DNA of 64,000 bases from contig CM073196.1 of NCBI GenBank assembly GCA_037042915.1, positions 2,480,001 to 2,544,000 of the forward strand. The letters run 5' to 3'. Of the stretch, positions 46,798 through 58,700 are shown piece after piece. This stretch comes from Auricularia sp. M13. Taxonomy: Eukaryota; Basidiomycota; Agaricomycetes; Auriculariales; Auriculariaceae. Numbering within the stretch: position 1 is the stretch's first letter; the number at the start of each line of letters is the position of its first letter. The translations under genes were made by a program, and so were the position numbers. Under the pieces are notes generated by a model. That model saw nothing but the letters and a program-made list of their open reading frames with translations. It made no database searches and had not been told where the DNA came from.

Positions 46798-48119
46798 TCA
46801 TTCTCCTCCGAGAATCACCATTAGCGGCAGCCACCAGCCCCTTCCAGACACAAAGTCAGCACTGTGGACAGCAATTAGAAGTATCACTCACCCTCCTCCA
46901 CCTTCTGAATGCCGCGAAAAGAAGTCAAAGTCCACATTCACGCTGAGCGCTAGCACCAGTGCGCGTTCCTGCAAATCAAGATGCCGAAGTTGCGCGGGAT
47001 CGATGTCTGCGTTTTCTGGGCGCGATAGGTCGGGTGCAAAGCGAATGGCATATTGGCCGGTGTCTGTGAAGATTTCCCTGCCAAACCCGCGGAAGGCACG
47101 TTCGACGCTGGCGATCTCTTGGTTCTCATCCGCGATGGGGAAGTTCCACGCGAGAAAGCCAGCGTCGACTGCCGCGAATTGGTTATATACCTCGTCTGAC
47201 TCCTTTCCGGAGAGCAGCGACGACTCCCTGGGGGGTGTATTTGTTAGCAGGACCTTCAGGGAAGCAAGATTGAGGGAGTCATTACTTTAGGTATAGATCA
47301 TATTTGCGTCGCCAAACGTGCCAGCGCTGCTGAACCACACCAAATGATTCCAGTGTAGGTTCATGCGCCTCCCTGAGCGCCTCCGGTTCTTCGTCAAACT
47401 TCTGGTGCTGAACGTACATACGCGAGTTGATCCATGAAAAAGGTCGCCTCATCTATAGCCTCATAAGTCGAAGATAACCTGGCCAGGAATCAACTCACCC
47501 AAAGAATGGGTGCACCCTCGGTGTCCAGGACCAAGGCACGGAATGGACGGTGTGTTCGGAATAATTGTCGCGTCATTGTCTGCAACATGCCTCTGCGTAC
47601 ACGGTCAACTCTCGAAAGATCTGCTGACATAGACGATAGCACACCTTGGCTCCTCAATGATATAACCGAGTGCTACGCCTTCAGCATTATTAATCGCATA
47701 TTTGTTGCTCTGTTCGAACCTAGTGCGGGCATTAGCGACCAAATGGATGGCGAAGAGAAGGCTCACCCAAGGAAGATGTTGAGCATTTCTAGCTGGCGCG
47801 TGACATAGAGCGTGTCGTTGTACATGAGCAACGCTTCAAGACTGGCACGCGCGTCGCGTCGAGGCGGGAGGATGGTGCCGTCCCAGACCCCAGGGTCGGC
47901 AGGAGGCTCCTGGGCGGGGGCGTCGTTCCCGGACAGGCTAACCGGCAGCGTCGCGGGCTTTGTTCGCCGCGCTGGAGGCGGCGCGCGTTTGACAAGGCGA
48001 CTTTCGCGTTCAGGATAGCGCGTCCAGGCGAATCGAGCTTGGCTGGCGGTGGGCCTGGCTGAGGACAGCATCTGCAATGCTGGCCGGCGTGCCGCCAGCG
48101 AGCGAGAGAGCAGCGACAT
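46798..48119 (-). CDS. Phospholipid scramblase family protein (Aim25-like)
   Basis: Multi-exon gene starting MSLLSRSLAARRPALQMLSS, an Arg/Ser-rich sequence like a mitochondrial presequence. The scramblase domain has NTLYVTRQLEMLNIFLG-FEQSNKYAI, GVALGYIIEE, RPFRALVLDTEGAPILWV, RRPFSWINSRMYV, FGVVQQRWHVWRRKYDLYL, FLAWNFPI, DTGQYAIRF and ALALSVNVDFDFFSRHS. Fungal members such as yeast Aim25 are mitochondrial and affect membrane lipid distribution and stress response. Introns are about 50 nt. It is divergent from the casein kinase gene (148 bp between ATGs). Confidence 0.9.
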
Positions 48120-48267
48120 GGTACGCACGGACGCCCGTGCTCGGCGGCCAGATTACAGAATGGTGGTTAGGAGGGCAAGCGCCCGGCAGCCGGTAGGTTT
48201 GGTCCGAGTTTGCCTGGGCTCTGCTCTTGTCGCTCTTCGCCCACTCGGCCGCCGCACGTGGGCCCAG

Positions 48268-50339
48268 ATGTCGAGCTCGCAGTCCATCGTCGGCGGGGGC
48301 ACGTTCCGCGTAGGCAAGCGCTGCGGCGAGGGCAGCTTTGGCGTCGTCTATGAGGGTCAGCCAGCGTCCACGCTGAGTGACGCGGTCGCGGCCTGACGCT
48401 CCAATGCAGGCACCAACATCACCAACGGCCAGCCCGTCGCGCTCAAATTCGAGCCGCGCAAGAGCGAGTCGCCGCAGCTGCGCGACGAGTACAAGTCGTA
48501 CAAAATGCTCTCGGGGATGCGTCAGTATCGCCGTACATGCCCGCCCAGCGTGTTGCTGACGCCCGATCGCTGCCTGCCACAGCGGGCTTCCCCCAAGTCT
48601 ACTATTTCGGCCAGGAAGGTGTGCACCTCATCATCGTATATGCCCGCCAGGATCACGGCCAACGCTCGCAGGCTTACATTACGTGCTTATCATGGACATG
48701 CTCGGTCCCAACCTCGAGGATCTCTTCGACTTGTGTAGCAGGAAGTTCAGCATCAAGACTGTGTGCATGCTTGGTACGCATTTCATTTTCTTCCATCTCT
48801 CAGCATCTCATCGGATTCGCAGCAAAGCAAATGGTATGAAATTATCACCGCCTACGATCGGCATCCTCTTATGCACCTATTCGCAGATCACCAGAGTACA
48901 AGCAATCCACGAAAAGTCTCTAATCTACAGAGGTCTGCACTCCCCCTCCCATTGCTTCGCTGCACGCATGCTCTGACTAGGGGTCAGATATAAAACCGGA
49001 CAATTTCCTCATAGGTTTGCCGCAAACGAAGCTCGCGAATGTTGTGCATATGGTGGATTTCGGCATGGCCAAGGCTTACCGGGACCCAAGAACGCGTGTG
49101 CACATGTGAGCGCGCCAGGGAGACGCCCTTACTGTGAACACTCAAGCCTGGTCAGACCGTATCGTGAAAAGAAGTCGCTTAGCGGTACAGCACGCTACAT
49201 GAGCATCAATACGCATCTGTAAGTGCTGGTTCTGGTTGGATAGTACGTGTATGCTCATTGACTTCGTACAGTGGCCGAGGCAAGTCTGTCCCTATGGCTA
49301 AAAATTGCAACTAACGCCCACCGAAGAACAGAGCAGACGAGATGATTTGGTTTGCACCCTGTATCTGGTGGGAAGACGGTCCCTAACCTCCGTTCTAGGA
49401 AAGTCTCGGGCATGTGCTGATTTACTTCCTGCGCGGCTCCCTTCCTTGGCAAGGCCTGAAGGCACAGACGAATAAGCAAAAGTACGAGAAAATTGGCCAG
49501 AAAAAGTCCGAAACCCAGATCCTTGATCTGTGCGAGGGCTTTCCTCAAGAAGTCGCCTTCTATCTCACGTGTGTTGCCTATGATATCGCAAACGCTCAGC
49601 TATTGACCGGGTTTCTTGCGATAGTTATGCACGACGGCTCGGTTTTGAAGAGACACCCGATTACGACTACATGCGGGAATTGTTCACCAAGATCTTGCAG
49701 GATTCCAACACTCCAGAAGATGGCGTTTTCGACTGGATGTTACTGAACGCAGGGAAGGGTTACGACGTTGATCTGGTGAGCGCCCGCGTCTCTCTTACTC
49801 TCTATCCATAGGCCCCGACTGACGCATTGCAGTATAACCCTCAAGTTCTACAACAAGCGCATCTACAAGCTTGCACACTATCAGCGTTTGACCCCATGCG
49901 CAGTTCTCGGCGACAGTCGCACCAAATGCAACCAAGCATAAGCTCGACTACGTCTGCAATTGGAACGCACCCTGCCATGGCGCAGCCTTATGATCCCGCG
50001 CACGCCTCGCGCCGTGATCTACGCGTCCGCACAGAATCCCCCTCCGCGGGTGCGCACCTCACAGCCCAACCTGTGCGGGGCAGCCCACAACGGTACCACC
50101 CGTATAATCCCCATGCGCGCGGCGGCTCCAATGTCGCCATACTCAACGCTTCTGCTCAAGGAACAATGCGTAGCGCGGGCGGCACACCGCTGACTGCTGA
50201 ATACAATCCCGCGCTGAGTCAGTCTCGCAGCGCCGCTCCCCGGGCCGCGCAGAATGGCGCAGTCGGCACACGCGGGATGCACGAAGACGAGCAGCATGGC
50301 CGCTCCAGCGGCGTGCGGCGCTTTCTATGCTGTGGCTAG
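48268..50339 (+). CDS. Casein kinase 1, membrane-anchored type (Yck-like)
   Basis: Multi-exon gene. [30 protein letters not shown] contains the Gly-rich loop; then [25 protein letters not shown] (catalytic Lys), [24 protein letters not shown]-type loop, [14 protein letters not shown] (DFG), [41 protein letters not shown] and YMRELF, all typical CK1. A Gln/Ser/Pro-rich tail ends in VRRFLCCG, a C-terminal Cys pair that is the palmitoylation site of yeast Yck1/2. It probably acts at the plasma membrane in nutrient sensing, endocytosis and morphogenesis. Confidence 0.93.
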
Positions 50340-50582
50340 AACACACGACGATTGGGCATGACTTGGTTTTGAATTTGTAATATCTCTCCGTGTAGCATCC
50401 TCCGATTTGCACTCTCCCTTCCCCTCTGGCCATGTACGTAGCTGTCACTATCCTTTTGTTTTAGTACTTTCCATGTCGCGCTATGTGCTTAGTATGCTCC
50501 GTGTTATGCACATGTTTGCTCCCGCGATTTTCACGTCAGCTGCACCTTTGACGGGCCGATATAAGATGACGTTCCGAATCCC

Positions 50583-51838
50583 ATGTTGCGTGCTTTGCGC
50601 TCCTTCGCGACAGCCAGTACTAGGATGCCTCGCATACTACCTGTAGGAGCTCGTTCGGACAATTATATGTGAGTTGCTCAGGCGCGTAGGTGCTCACGAA
50701 CGAGTGCTGAGTTGCGCACAGGTACATCATCGCAGCGGGAGGGGGCAAAGCCGTTGCAGTCGACCCGTTCGATGTACCCAAGATTAAGGCTGCTGCTGAG
50801 AAGGAGGGCCTTTCGTTTGCAGCTGTCCTGACCACACATCATCATTTTGACCATGCGGGAGGGAACAAGGTACGTTCTAGCAGCGCCTGCGACAAGTCGA
50901 CGCTAAAAAGCTACAGCAATTCGTGCGCATCCAAAGATCCTTCACAGCTTACTGCAACTCATGCTGTCCTAGGTGCAAACCTTTCCTGGCACGCCCGTTT
51001 ACGGAGGCTCGGATAAGTGCGAGGCACTGACGGACGACGTCAAGGTGCGTGCCACGGTCCGAACTCGCTCATTTCTCAAACCGTTGAGTCTCGCAGGACG
51101 GTACTACTCTTACCATTGGAGACCTCGAGATCAAGTATTCCTCTGGGTATCGCCAAATGAACTCTTTCTGACGAGGTCGCAGATGCATCCATACGCCGTG
51201 CCATACTCAAGATTCCATCTGCTACCTCGTCCACGACAAGACGAATCCAAGTGAAAAGGCCGTGTTCACAGGGTGCGTTTGTGACGCTGTCATTGCAACA
51301 CGCTCATAGTTTCCTAGTGACACACTCTTCACTGGGGGTTGTGGTCGTTTCTTTGAAGGCACCGCGGCTGAGATGCACGCGGCGCTCTCTAAGTTGGCCG
51401 CGCTGCCAGATGACACCCTGGTTTATAATGGTCACGAGTACACTGCTAGTGCGCATAGACTATTCACCTTGACATCTTCGAGCTGATTCAATATCTGTCT
51501 CGCCAGGCAACCTTGCATTCGGCCTTCATGTGCGTACACCTCAAGGCTTTCTTCGTCGGTACTCACCGATGTGCACCAGGTGGACCCCGATAATACGGGC
51601 CTTGCAAGGCTGAAGAGCCTAGTTGATAAGCATGCAGTCACCACTGGCAAGTCTACCATTGGGGACGAGAAAGATTGGAACGTTTTCATGCGCCTATACA
51701 CGGACCCCATCAAGTGCGCAATTTCTCTCGTCGTATACTAATCGCACTTATGCTATTATAAGGAAAGCAACTGGTGAAAGCGAGACGACCAAAGTCATGG
51801 ATAAGCTGCGAGACATGAAGAACTCGTTCAGAGGGTAA
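50583..51838 (+). CDS. GLO2: Hydroxyacylglutathione hydrolase (glyoxalase II)
   Basis: Multi-exon gene starting [22 protein letters not shown], a likely mitochondrial presequence with a second Met that could give a cytosolic form. The metallo-beta-lactamase motif [11 protein letters not shown], the substrate loop [16 protein letters not shown]-type segment, [17 protein letters not shown] and YNGHEYT supply the binuclear metal ligands. The C-terminal GLO2 helix region ends [15 protein letters not shown]. The enzyme hydrolyses S-D-lactoylglutathione in methylglyoxal detoxification. Its last two exons are duplicated 1.4 kb downstream. Confidence 0.92.
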
Positions 51839-52995
51839 ATGTGCAGTCCTCCAGTTCTGAATCTGTAACATGCTCCCAGAGATGCTAGGCTGTGAGCTGC
51901 ATTTGTAGCAGTAGAACGATCAATTCAATCCGGCTCAACTTCAACGCGTCAGACTTCAAACTCGAAGTCCGCTGCCGGTGGACAAAATCCTCCACAACCC
52001 AGGGTACCCAGTACCGCGGAGAGGATTGGTTGTCACACTAGTCAACAAAAGGTTTAGTCGAATCTGTACAACACACCTCTACCATACTGCGATCCTCGCC
52101 ACATCTTCGCACGCAAACAGGTTCCTCTGAACATTGGATCTGAATCCAGGTTACGCGTCGCTCGTGAAGGCCGTCGCTGTTGATGGGCCCTTGAAGGCTT
52201 TTCTGGCAATCGCACAATACCTGGCGAAGTTTGCTGAGGTGCAGACTCTCAGCATGAACATTGACGCCTTCAGTGGGACGTCTCCTGGAGAGGAGTTCAG
52301 TATGGCCATGCACAACGATGCGCTGTACCTCGGCAGTGGCACTGTAGCTATACTCAAACCCCGAACGGTTATCGTCGCAGACCCACAGAGCGATCTGACT
52401 ACCTCGGAGAGCCGAAACCTTTCGACAGCCAAGGCGCGCTGGGGGGAAACTTGCTTTGGAAATGCGAAATTGGACGCAGACGGCACGTTGTCTCCTTTAA
52501 AATCGTTACAGTAATAAGCTGCTCACAACCTTCACACAGAAGCATCTACATCTCGACCTGCTCATCATGGCATGCGTCTACAATTTTTTGAATTGCAACA
52601 TACGCCGCCTGTGAACTTCACCAGCATCTCGCTCCGTCTTGACCTTGGGCAGGACGAACGAGAGCATCTGCGGGCTTTTGCTTCGAAGTGGTGAGTTAAA
52701 CATATCAGTATAGCACCCCATGGGCATTCTTCGACATTCCTGCCGGAATACCTTCACGAGTGGAGCAAAGACCACGAGCTTCGTAAAAGCGTGCCCTTTG
52801 AGCGGCGAGCAAGTTGGTTTGAATGTTCGTGCGTTGACGCCTAGAAGGCATATGATGTCGAGTCGAAAGCAAAAGCTACGCGAGGAAGGCAGGAAACAGT
52901 CTAGGACACCCTTCGCGGATGCTGCAGCGACAGGTCGCCGATGGGAGCTGTGACGGCATTATCACTCGATATCCGTCGATGTTGGTTCCAGCGAT
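51609..52995 (+). repeat. Segmental tandem duplication, unit A
   Basis: This unit runs from inside GLO2 ([13 protein letters not shown]) through its stop, a shared 3' flank, a truncated F-box-like copy and a common end near GTTGGTTC(C/T)AGCGATG. The same order recurs in unit B immediately downstream. Coordinates are approximate because the copies differ by many substitutions and indels. Confidence 0.75.
52029..52870 (+). pseudogene. Truncated F-box-like gene copy (unit A)
   Basis: The frame LDLNPGYASLVKAVAVDGP..., FAEVQTLSMNIDAFSGTSPG and LKPRTVIVADPQ is about 75 percent identical by eye to the intact copy at 53440. The N-terminal F-box part is deleted: sequence matching LANKTFNRIC follows the GLO2 3' flank directly. 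A TGA replaces the codon for Gln before TLDLNPG, and the later part (FTSISLRLDLGQDEREHLRAF) has lost the frame. I infer a dead copy. Confidence 0.75.
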
Positions 52996-53009
52996 GATCG
53001 ACCTGTCAG

Positions 53010-53238
53010 CACGAGTCGGCGTTAGAAAGTCTGGTCGACAAGAATGCACTCACCACCGGAAAGTCCGAGACGAGAAAGACTGGCGCGTCTTCGTGGGCCT
53101 TCACACAACTCACTGAGCACGCAACATCACTTGTCTTATATCGCTCGCATATATTATATCAGGAAAGCGACCGGCGCATACGAGTCGTCACAAGTCATGG
53201 ATAGGCTGCGAGAGATGAAAAACTCATCCAGAGGGTAA
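53010..53238 (+). pseudogene. Glyoxalase II 3' fragment (duplication relic)
   Basis: It contains LESLVDKNALTTGKS, a damaged DEKDW segment, the last GLO2 intron with a preserved acceptor, and the final exon KATGAYESSQVMDRLREMKNSSRG with its TAA at 53236-53238. There is no promoter or N-terminal domain, so it cannot be a working enzyme. Confidence 0.8.
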
Positions 53239-53439
53239 ATGCCCGGTGGTGAGATGCCAGGCTGTGAACGGTTTCGTAGCAGTAGTGCTATCGATTCTAC
53301 CCTGCCAAATGTCAAGCGTCGCTTCCGCTACCGGCAGATAAACCCTCTGCCCAGGGTATTGGATGCCGTTTGCAGATATAAGACACGATTGTGCCGTAGC
53401 GTCCTGTCACACAACCAACTGTGTAGGTGCATCGCTCGC

Positions 53440-54508
53440 ATGGTTCAACTGGCCGAAGAGCTCCTGGAAGCTATCTTCTCCGAAGTCTTTCTTATCGCAG
53501 ACGAGGAACTTATGAAAGTCGTCCCCGCACCGCGGAGGGGATCGGCTCTTGCACTGGCCAACAAAACATTCAACCGCATCTGTACACCGCACCTCTATCA
53601 CACTGTGGTCCTTCCCACATGTTCGCACGCGGACAAGTTCCTTCAAACACTGGACGCGCATCCGGGTTATGCGTCGCTCGTGAAGGCCGTCGCTGTTGAT
53701 GGCGCCTTCAAGGCGTTTCTGGAGATCGCGGAGCACCTGGCAAAGTCTGCTGAGGTGCAGACTGTCAGCATGAATATTATGGCCTTCAGCGGGACGAGTC
53801 CAAAAGATATTTTGGCCATGCCCAGCGCCGTGCCGTACCTTGGTAGTACGGTAGTCATGCTCAAACCTCGAACGGTCATTGTCGCAGACACACAAGATGA
53901 TTCGGCAACGGTGAGCTCGATATGGTCAGGCCCTCGCCTCAACATTAGGCAGCCAGACTACGAAGTTCTGCGCGCCAGAGGCCGACTTGCTTGGGAAATG
54001 CGGGAGTGGACACAGACGGCACGTTCCTTCTTGACAAACATCAGCGAGCACTCATCTCGTTAACACAGAAACACGTACATCTCAATCTGCTTATGCGCCT
54101 TCAACTCTTTCAAGTGCCATTATCACCGCCTGTGAACTTTACCAGCATCTCGCTCCGCCTCGACCTTGGGCAGGACGAACGAGAACACCTCCGAATCTTT
54201 GCCACGAAGTGGCGAGTCGAGCATATCAACATCGCGCCTCATGGGCATTCCATGACATTCCTGTCTGAATACCTTCACGAACTTAGCAAAGATCCCGAAC
54301 TTCGGAAACGCGTCCATTTTGAGAGGTGAGCAAGTCGATTTGACGGTTTTCCGCGCACTGATACTTTGCTAGCCACTTCATGCCGAGTCGAAAGCAAATG
54401 CTACTGGGGAAGTCAGAAAACTACCCAGGACACCGTTCGCCGATGCTGCGGCGACAGGTCGTCGATGGGAGCTTTAAAGGCGTCGATATCCCTCGGCGTT
54501 GGTTCTAG
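53440..54508 (+). CDS. F-box-like domain protein
   Basis: Starts MVQLAEELLEAIFSEVF, a short F-box-like helix as in the expanded Agaricomycete F-box families, followed by ALALANKTFNRICTPHLYHTVVL, a leucine-rich-like body (DAHPGYASLVKAVAVDG; KSAEVQTVSMNIMAFSG; LKPRTVIVAD), then LTQKHVHLNLLMRL and FTSISLRLDLGQDEREHLRIFATKW. F-box proteins recruit substrates to SCF ubiquitin ligases. The frame changes between about 53910 and 53985; a short 38-nt intron (53911-53948, GTGAGC...TTAG) restores it, but a frameshift is possible. A second intron after HFER leads to the TAG at 54506-54508. Confidence 0.65.
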
Positions 54509-54553
54509 CGATGTACACGCAGTGGCACATGGAATAGTCCTACTCCGAGTCGC

Positions 54554-55400
54554 TTACATGCCGAAAACCTTCAGGACGGCAGTCCTTGCGTACGGAATGT
54601 AGGACAGGCAGTACCTGAACTATGTTAATATAAAACATGGGTCTTGCAGATTACATACCAGGTGTACGCAAGGTACTCGACAATGACGAGGACTACGAAA
54701 GGGAATCTTCAGCTGAAGACGATTTGCACATGGAGCGCGATGCGTACTCAGACATAAAATCTGAAAACGGCTTTAGCGTTCATATTGGAACATCATGATA
54801 TCAAGTATACGCACGTCATTGTTCAGAAGGAAAGCAGTGAGGAACACTGCTACCATCGTCCCCAAGAAGATGAGCGTGGCGACTACACGCACGGGTTTGA
54901 ACATCTGAATGAAGGTCAACACTCAAGCTCAGCCGCTTTGCAATTCCCATACAAGCTTCAATTGCTTGAAGAACCTGGTCCGCCATTAACTTCACCTGAG
55001 CGTATACGTGCAAAACGTACCCAATCAAAAACCCGGTGCCTATGAGAGAGATGATGAGGCCCAAAGTATACAGCACTGCAGCGCAAGCTCAGATCGCTAT
55101 CCTTGAAGACTGCACCAAGAGTATGCTCACAGACAAACGACGTGAGGAAACCGGGCAAGAACAGGAGAATCGTGGCCAATAACGACAGCACGAAGCCGAT
55201 TGCAGAGCTAACACGCGTCAACGCGAGCTTAGTTGTGAACACAGCGATACACATTTTATGGCGCACCAGATTATGAAGCCCCATATGCGCTGCATGCGCG
55301 TGAGGCCCAGGAAGGAGAATGCAGATTCATTCTCGAAGAGTTGGTTCTCTGGGAGTGCGCTCGTTGCCGATTCGAGGTTAAACCACCCTTGGCCAGCCAT
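54554..55400 (-). CDS. SFT2: Sft2-family vesicle transport membrane protein
   Basis: Starts MAGQGWFNLESATSALPENQLF, then the family core SAFSFLGLTRMQRIWGFIIC. Spans follow: AIGFVLSLLATILLFLPGF, LLYTLGLIISLIGTGFLIGFFKQLKL-MFKPVRVVATLIFLGT, MVAVFLTAFLL and IVVEYLAYTWY, ending SYIPYARTAVLKVFGM. One internal exon is only 22 nt (FFKQLKL). Sft2 is a four-span Golgi protein that helps fusion of endosome-derived vesicles with the late Golgi. The frame is intact across at least five introns. It is convergent with the F-box-like gene, with 45 bp between stops. Confidence 0.9.
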
Positions 55401-55767
55401 TAGGTAGCTTTTGGATTCGTGAAAGAGGCGTAAAGATGTTTGAGACTAGGAGTAGTGAACCGTAGCAATGGTGTGTGAGCAAGGCGTTGAGGGCAGCACA
55501 CTGGCAGGCACGGATGTTTACAAGGCGCTTGACAGCCGTGCTCAGCCGGAGTTGCGGACTGCGAAAGTGTACCACACGCGTCGCCAGCGGCCAATTGCAG
55601 CAATCAAGCAGCAATGGTAAAATCTCTGTTCTGGTAGTCTTTCGAAAAACGTAATTGTGACATGCGGCGCGCCGTAACCCTTCGTAGAAGCAAATCGTGA
55701 CATGGACATGAGAAACATGAGGTAGAATAACGCAAACGCTTCAAGCGTCGAGCCTTGGTCGCCGCAA
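55401..55767. other. Intergenic between EDC4-like gene and SFT2
   Basis: This 367-bp stretch separates the EDC4-like stop from the SFT2 start on the same strand. I see no gene and no clear motif. Confidence 0.5.
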
Positions 55768-58700
55768 TCAAGCGGGAATCAGGTTTATCTTTCGGCCCAC
55801 AAGGTCCGTCAAGTCGGAAATGGCGCGAGAGGCCTCGCCCGCCTGGGGCACAGGGAGGATGCTGATGCGTTGCCTAACCTGCGTCAACATGTGGACGACG
55901 GCGCCCAGCACGCGATTAGCGTAGGAGGAAATAACAGAATCCTGATACCGATATCAGTCGCTGCTCTCCATGATAGTGTGAAACATACATGAACGTTGAG
56001 GACAGCCATGGCCCGCTGGATCCACCAAATGGCAGACTTGAAAAACTCGTCACCGGGGGACACTTCGGGTAACGCTGAAGCAATCTGAAGGACGGATGAG
56101 AATGTTTCGTAAAATCCTTCTCGGAGACGGCTTACTCTGTGCGAAAGCGTCAAGACGACGGCCTGAGAAAGCGGGATGTGGCTGTCCAATGGCATGACCA
56201 CATCAGGGTTCGAGCGCGCGAGTAAGTCGCGCAACTGTCCGGCGTCCTGCGATGCCAGCACCGCGATGTAGGTCTCGTCCCACTCCTCCGGGGCCATAGG
56301 TTCCCGGGATACGGTTGGCGGCGTTGGCATCATATGCCCCTGACTGGAAAGTGAACCGTGGCTCGTTGGGAACCACGGTTGGTTATTCTGTTGCTGTTGC
56401 TGTTGGGGGGCGGGGGCGGCGGTGGAGCGTACGGCGAGGACTGCGAGTACATTGGCTGCGGCGGGTTGGAATGCATGACGGGCATTGTGCCTTGGCGCAT
56501 ATGGGAACTACCCTGTTGCGAATGCGAATGTATTGGAGACATCCGACGGAGAGGTCCCTGCACAGGCAGCGGCTGCATGCCAGGAAGGAGATTGGTCGTG
56601 AGGAACTTGACCTGTTCGGATAATGTCTTGATGGTCAATTCCATCTCGCGGATGACGGACTGACATGCATTGTCAGTTCTACATTCCGTGCCGTGAGATG
56701 TGGGCTGTACCTCTTGTCCCTTGAGCGCCTCGCCCTGCCATGTGATGATCTCCTTCTTGACATTGACAATCTCACCGTGCAGCTCGCGCGAGAGGTCCTG
56801 GTGCATCGCCTCGGTTTGTTGCATGTACGCGGGAATCAAAGTCTTGGTGACCGCTTCCTTGACGTGACGCTCGACCTGAGGCGTAACACTCAATGAAATC
56901 GTGCGCGCAACATGGTTCGCGACGTCTGGGCGCAGCAGGAGCCTTTCTATCTCACTCGGCAGGGTCTGCAAGCAGATCAGCATTTCCCGCCGGAAAAAGA
57001 AAGCTTGGGCACTGGTCTGACCTGAGCGAGCGAGTCTCCCAACCCCTTCGCAATTTGGTTATTGAGCGCAGCTCTGACCTCGTTCTTCGTGATGGTCTCC
57101 AGCGACGGGAGCACAGAGTTCTGCACAACTCCCTTGACGGCGGCCTCGACGACACGCGTCGTGTTCTTGGTGAGCTCTGTCGAAATGAGTTTGATGATCT
57201 TTTCCTGCCGAGCAAAGTCGGCCGCCGTGTCCTGCGCGCGCAAATCCTCGAGGCGTTGCTCTTTAGGGGGGGTTGACATCGTGAGCAAGAGAGAAGACGC
57301 GTGCAAATAGATAAACATACGTTGTTTCTCGAGTTCCTTGGTGATCAGGCGCCCGATCTTGGTCTGCAGGTTGTCCTCCGACTTGCGGAGTTCCTTGGTC
57401 AACATACCACCTAGTCCATCGCTCGCGGAAGCTGAACCCGACCCTGACGCGACGACGGCGCCCGCGACATCAGATCTGCTAGACGCGTCCTTGTCGGTGG
57501 TCTGCTGCTGCTGTTGCTGTTGTTGCTGCTCCTTCTGCTTGTTCTTGTCCTTCGGCCCACCTTTCGGCCCGCGGGGCTTGACCTCAGCCAACCGGTTGTC
57601 AACCGCGGCCGCGACTTCGGCTTCGATGTCCTCAGAGGACGGTGTCCGCGGACGCGCAGGGACCGCGGCAAGCGGGTTGTGATGCAGCGGGATTGGTTGT
57701 GGGTGGTGTAAGTGTGCCTGGTGCTGCATGCGCCCCGGCTTGTTATCGCTCGAGGACGGGGATGACGTAGGGGCGACAGCCTGCGTTACGGCAAGCGGGG
57801 CAGCAGAAAGCATCGGCGGAGGTCGAGGAGGTACAGAAGACAGGGCCATCTCAAACCACTCGCTACGGATAAGGACCTGGTCCACGCCATGAGCATGTAC
57901 GGAGTACGCAACGAGGGCGAGGCGACCAGGATCAAGTTTAGCTGCAACGCATGCTGCATCGGCCTCCTCGCCGCGTGGGTCGGCATCGGCGGAGAGGATC
58001 ACGAAGTGGATAGTGGGCTTGAGGCCGGGGAATTCCACCAATTGGTCGAAGTACCCGCTGTGCGGCTCTGCAGGGTCGAGCGAGATGCGAAGAGCGATCA
58101 GGCTCTCCCTGCGACTGTTTGCCACCCACAGGGTGCGAATCCGATGATCGTATGCGACGTGACCGAACATCTCACGGTCCTCGCGCGCGCCGTTAACGAA
58201 ACGCGCGGTAGCCAGTACGTCAGCCGAGTAGGCAGGAAGTAGCTGAAGGACCGTGCCCTGCTTGCGCCCGATGACGACCCCACCGTCGATGACATCTATC
58301 GACGAGGGAATTCCTTCACCAAGAATTTTTGCCGTGAACGCTGGCAGCTTGTCCATGTTGCTCCAGCTGGACAGCGTTGAGTCCTCCGAAATGGCCATGA
58401 TTGTGTAGTTGGCAGCATCGAAGGCGAAGCTCACGAGAGGCTACAACAATAATGAGAATAGGATTATCTTGAGGCGAGGACACGAACCGAGACAAGGTTA
58501 TAAACCGTTCCGAGGCGCGCGAGCTCGTTCTGGGTGATGGGGTCGCCGTGGTAAGCGTTGATGGCCTCCGCGACATTGATGAGGAAAATTTCGCTGTTCG
58601 ATCCAACGGCGAGAGTATCGGCTTGCTTTGGATGCCACTTGACGACTTTCAGAGGAGGGTTCTCTTCTGACGGCACAACACAGAGAAGGAGTTGGGCACT

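Larger units (their letters stand above)
53005..54512 (+). repeat. Segmental tandem duplication, unit B
   Basis: The second copy starts in a GLO2-derived segment (about 53005-53020) and ends with the same GTTGGTTCTAGCGATG at about 54498-54513. It is about 1.5 kb against 1.4 kb for unit A, mainly because unit A lost the F-box start. Confidence 0.75.

Noticed and set aside
54958-55030. A suspected frameshift in SFT2 near the GFLIG codons
   Set aside because: On re-reading, the minus strand has GGG before the donor, so the intron phase is correct and the gene is intact.
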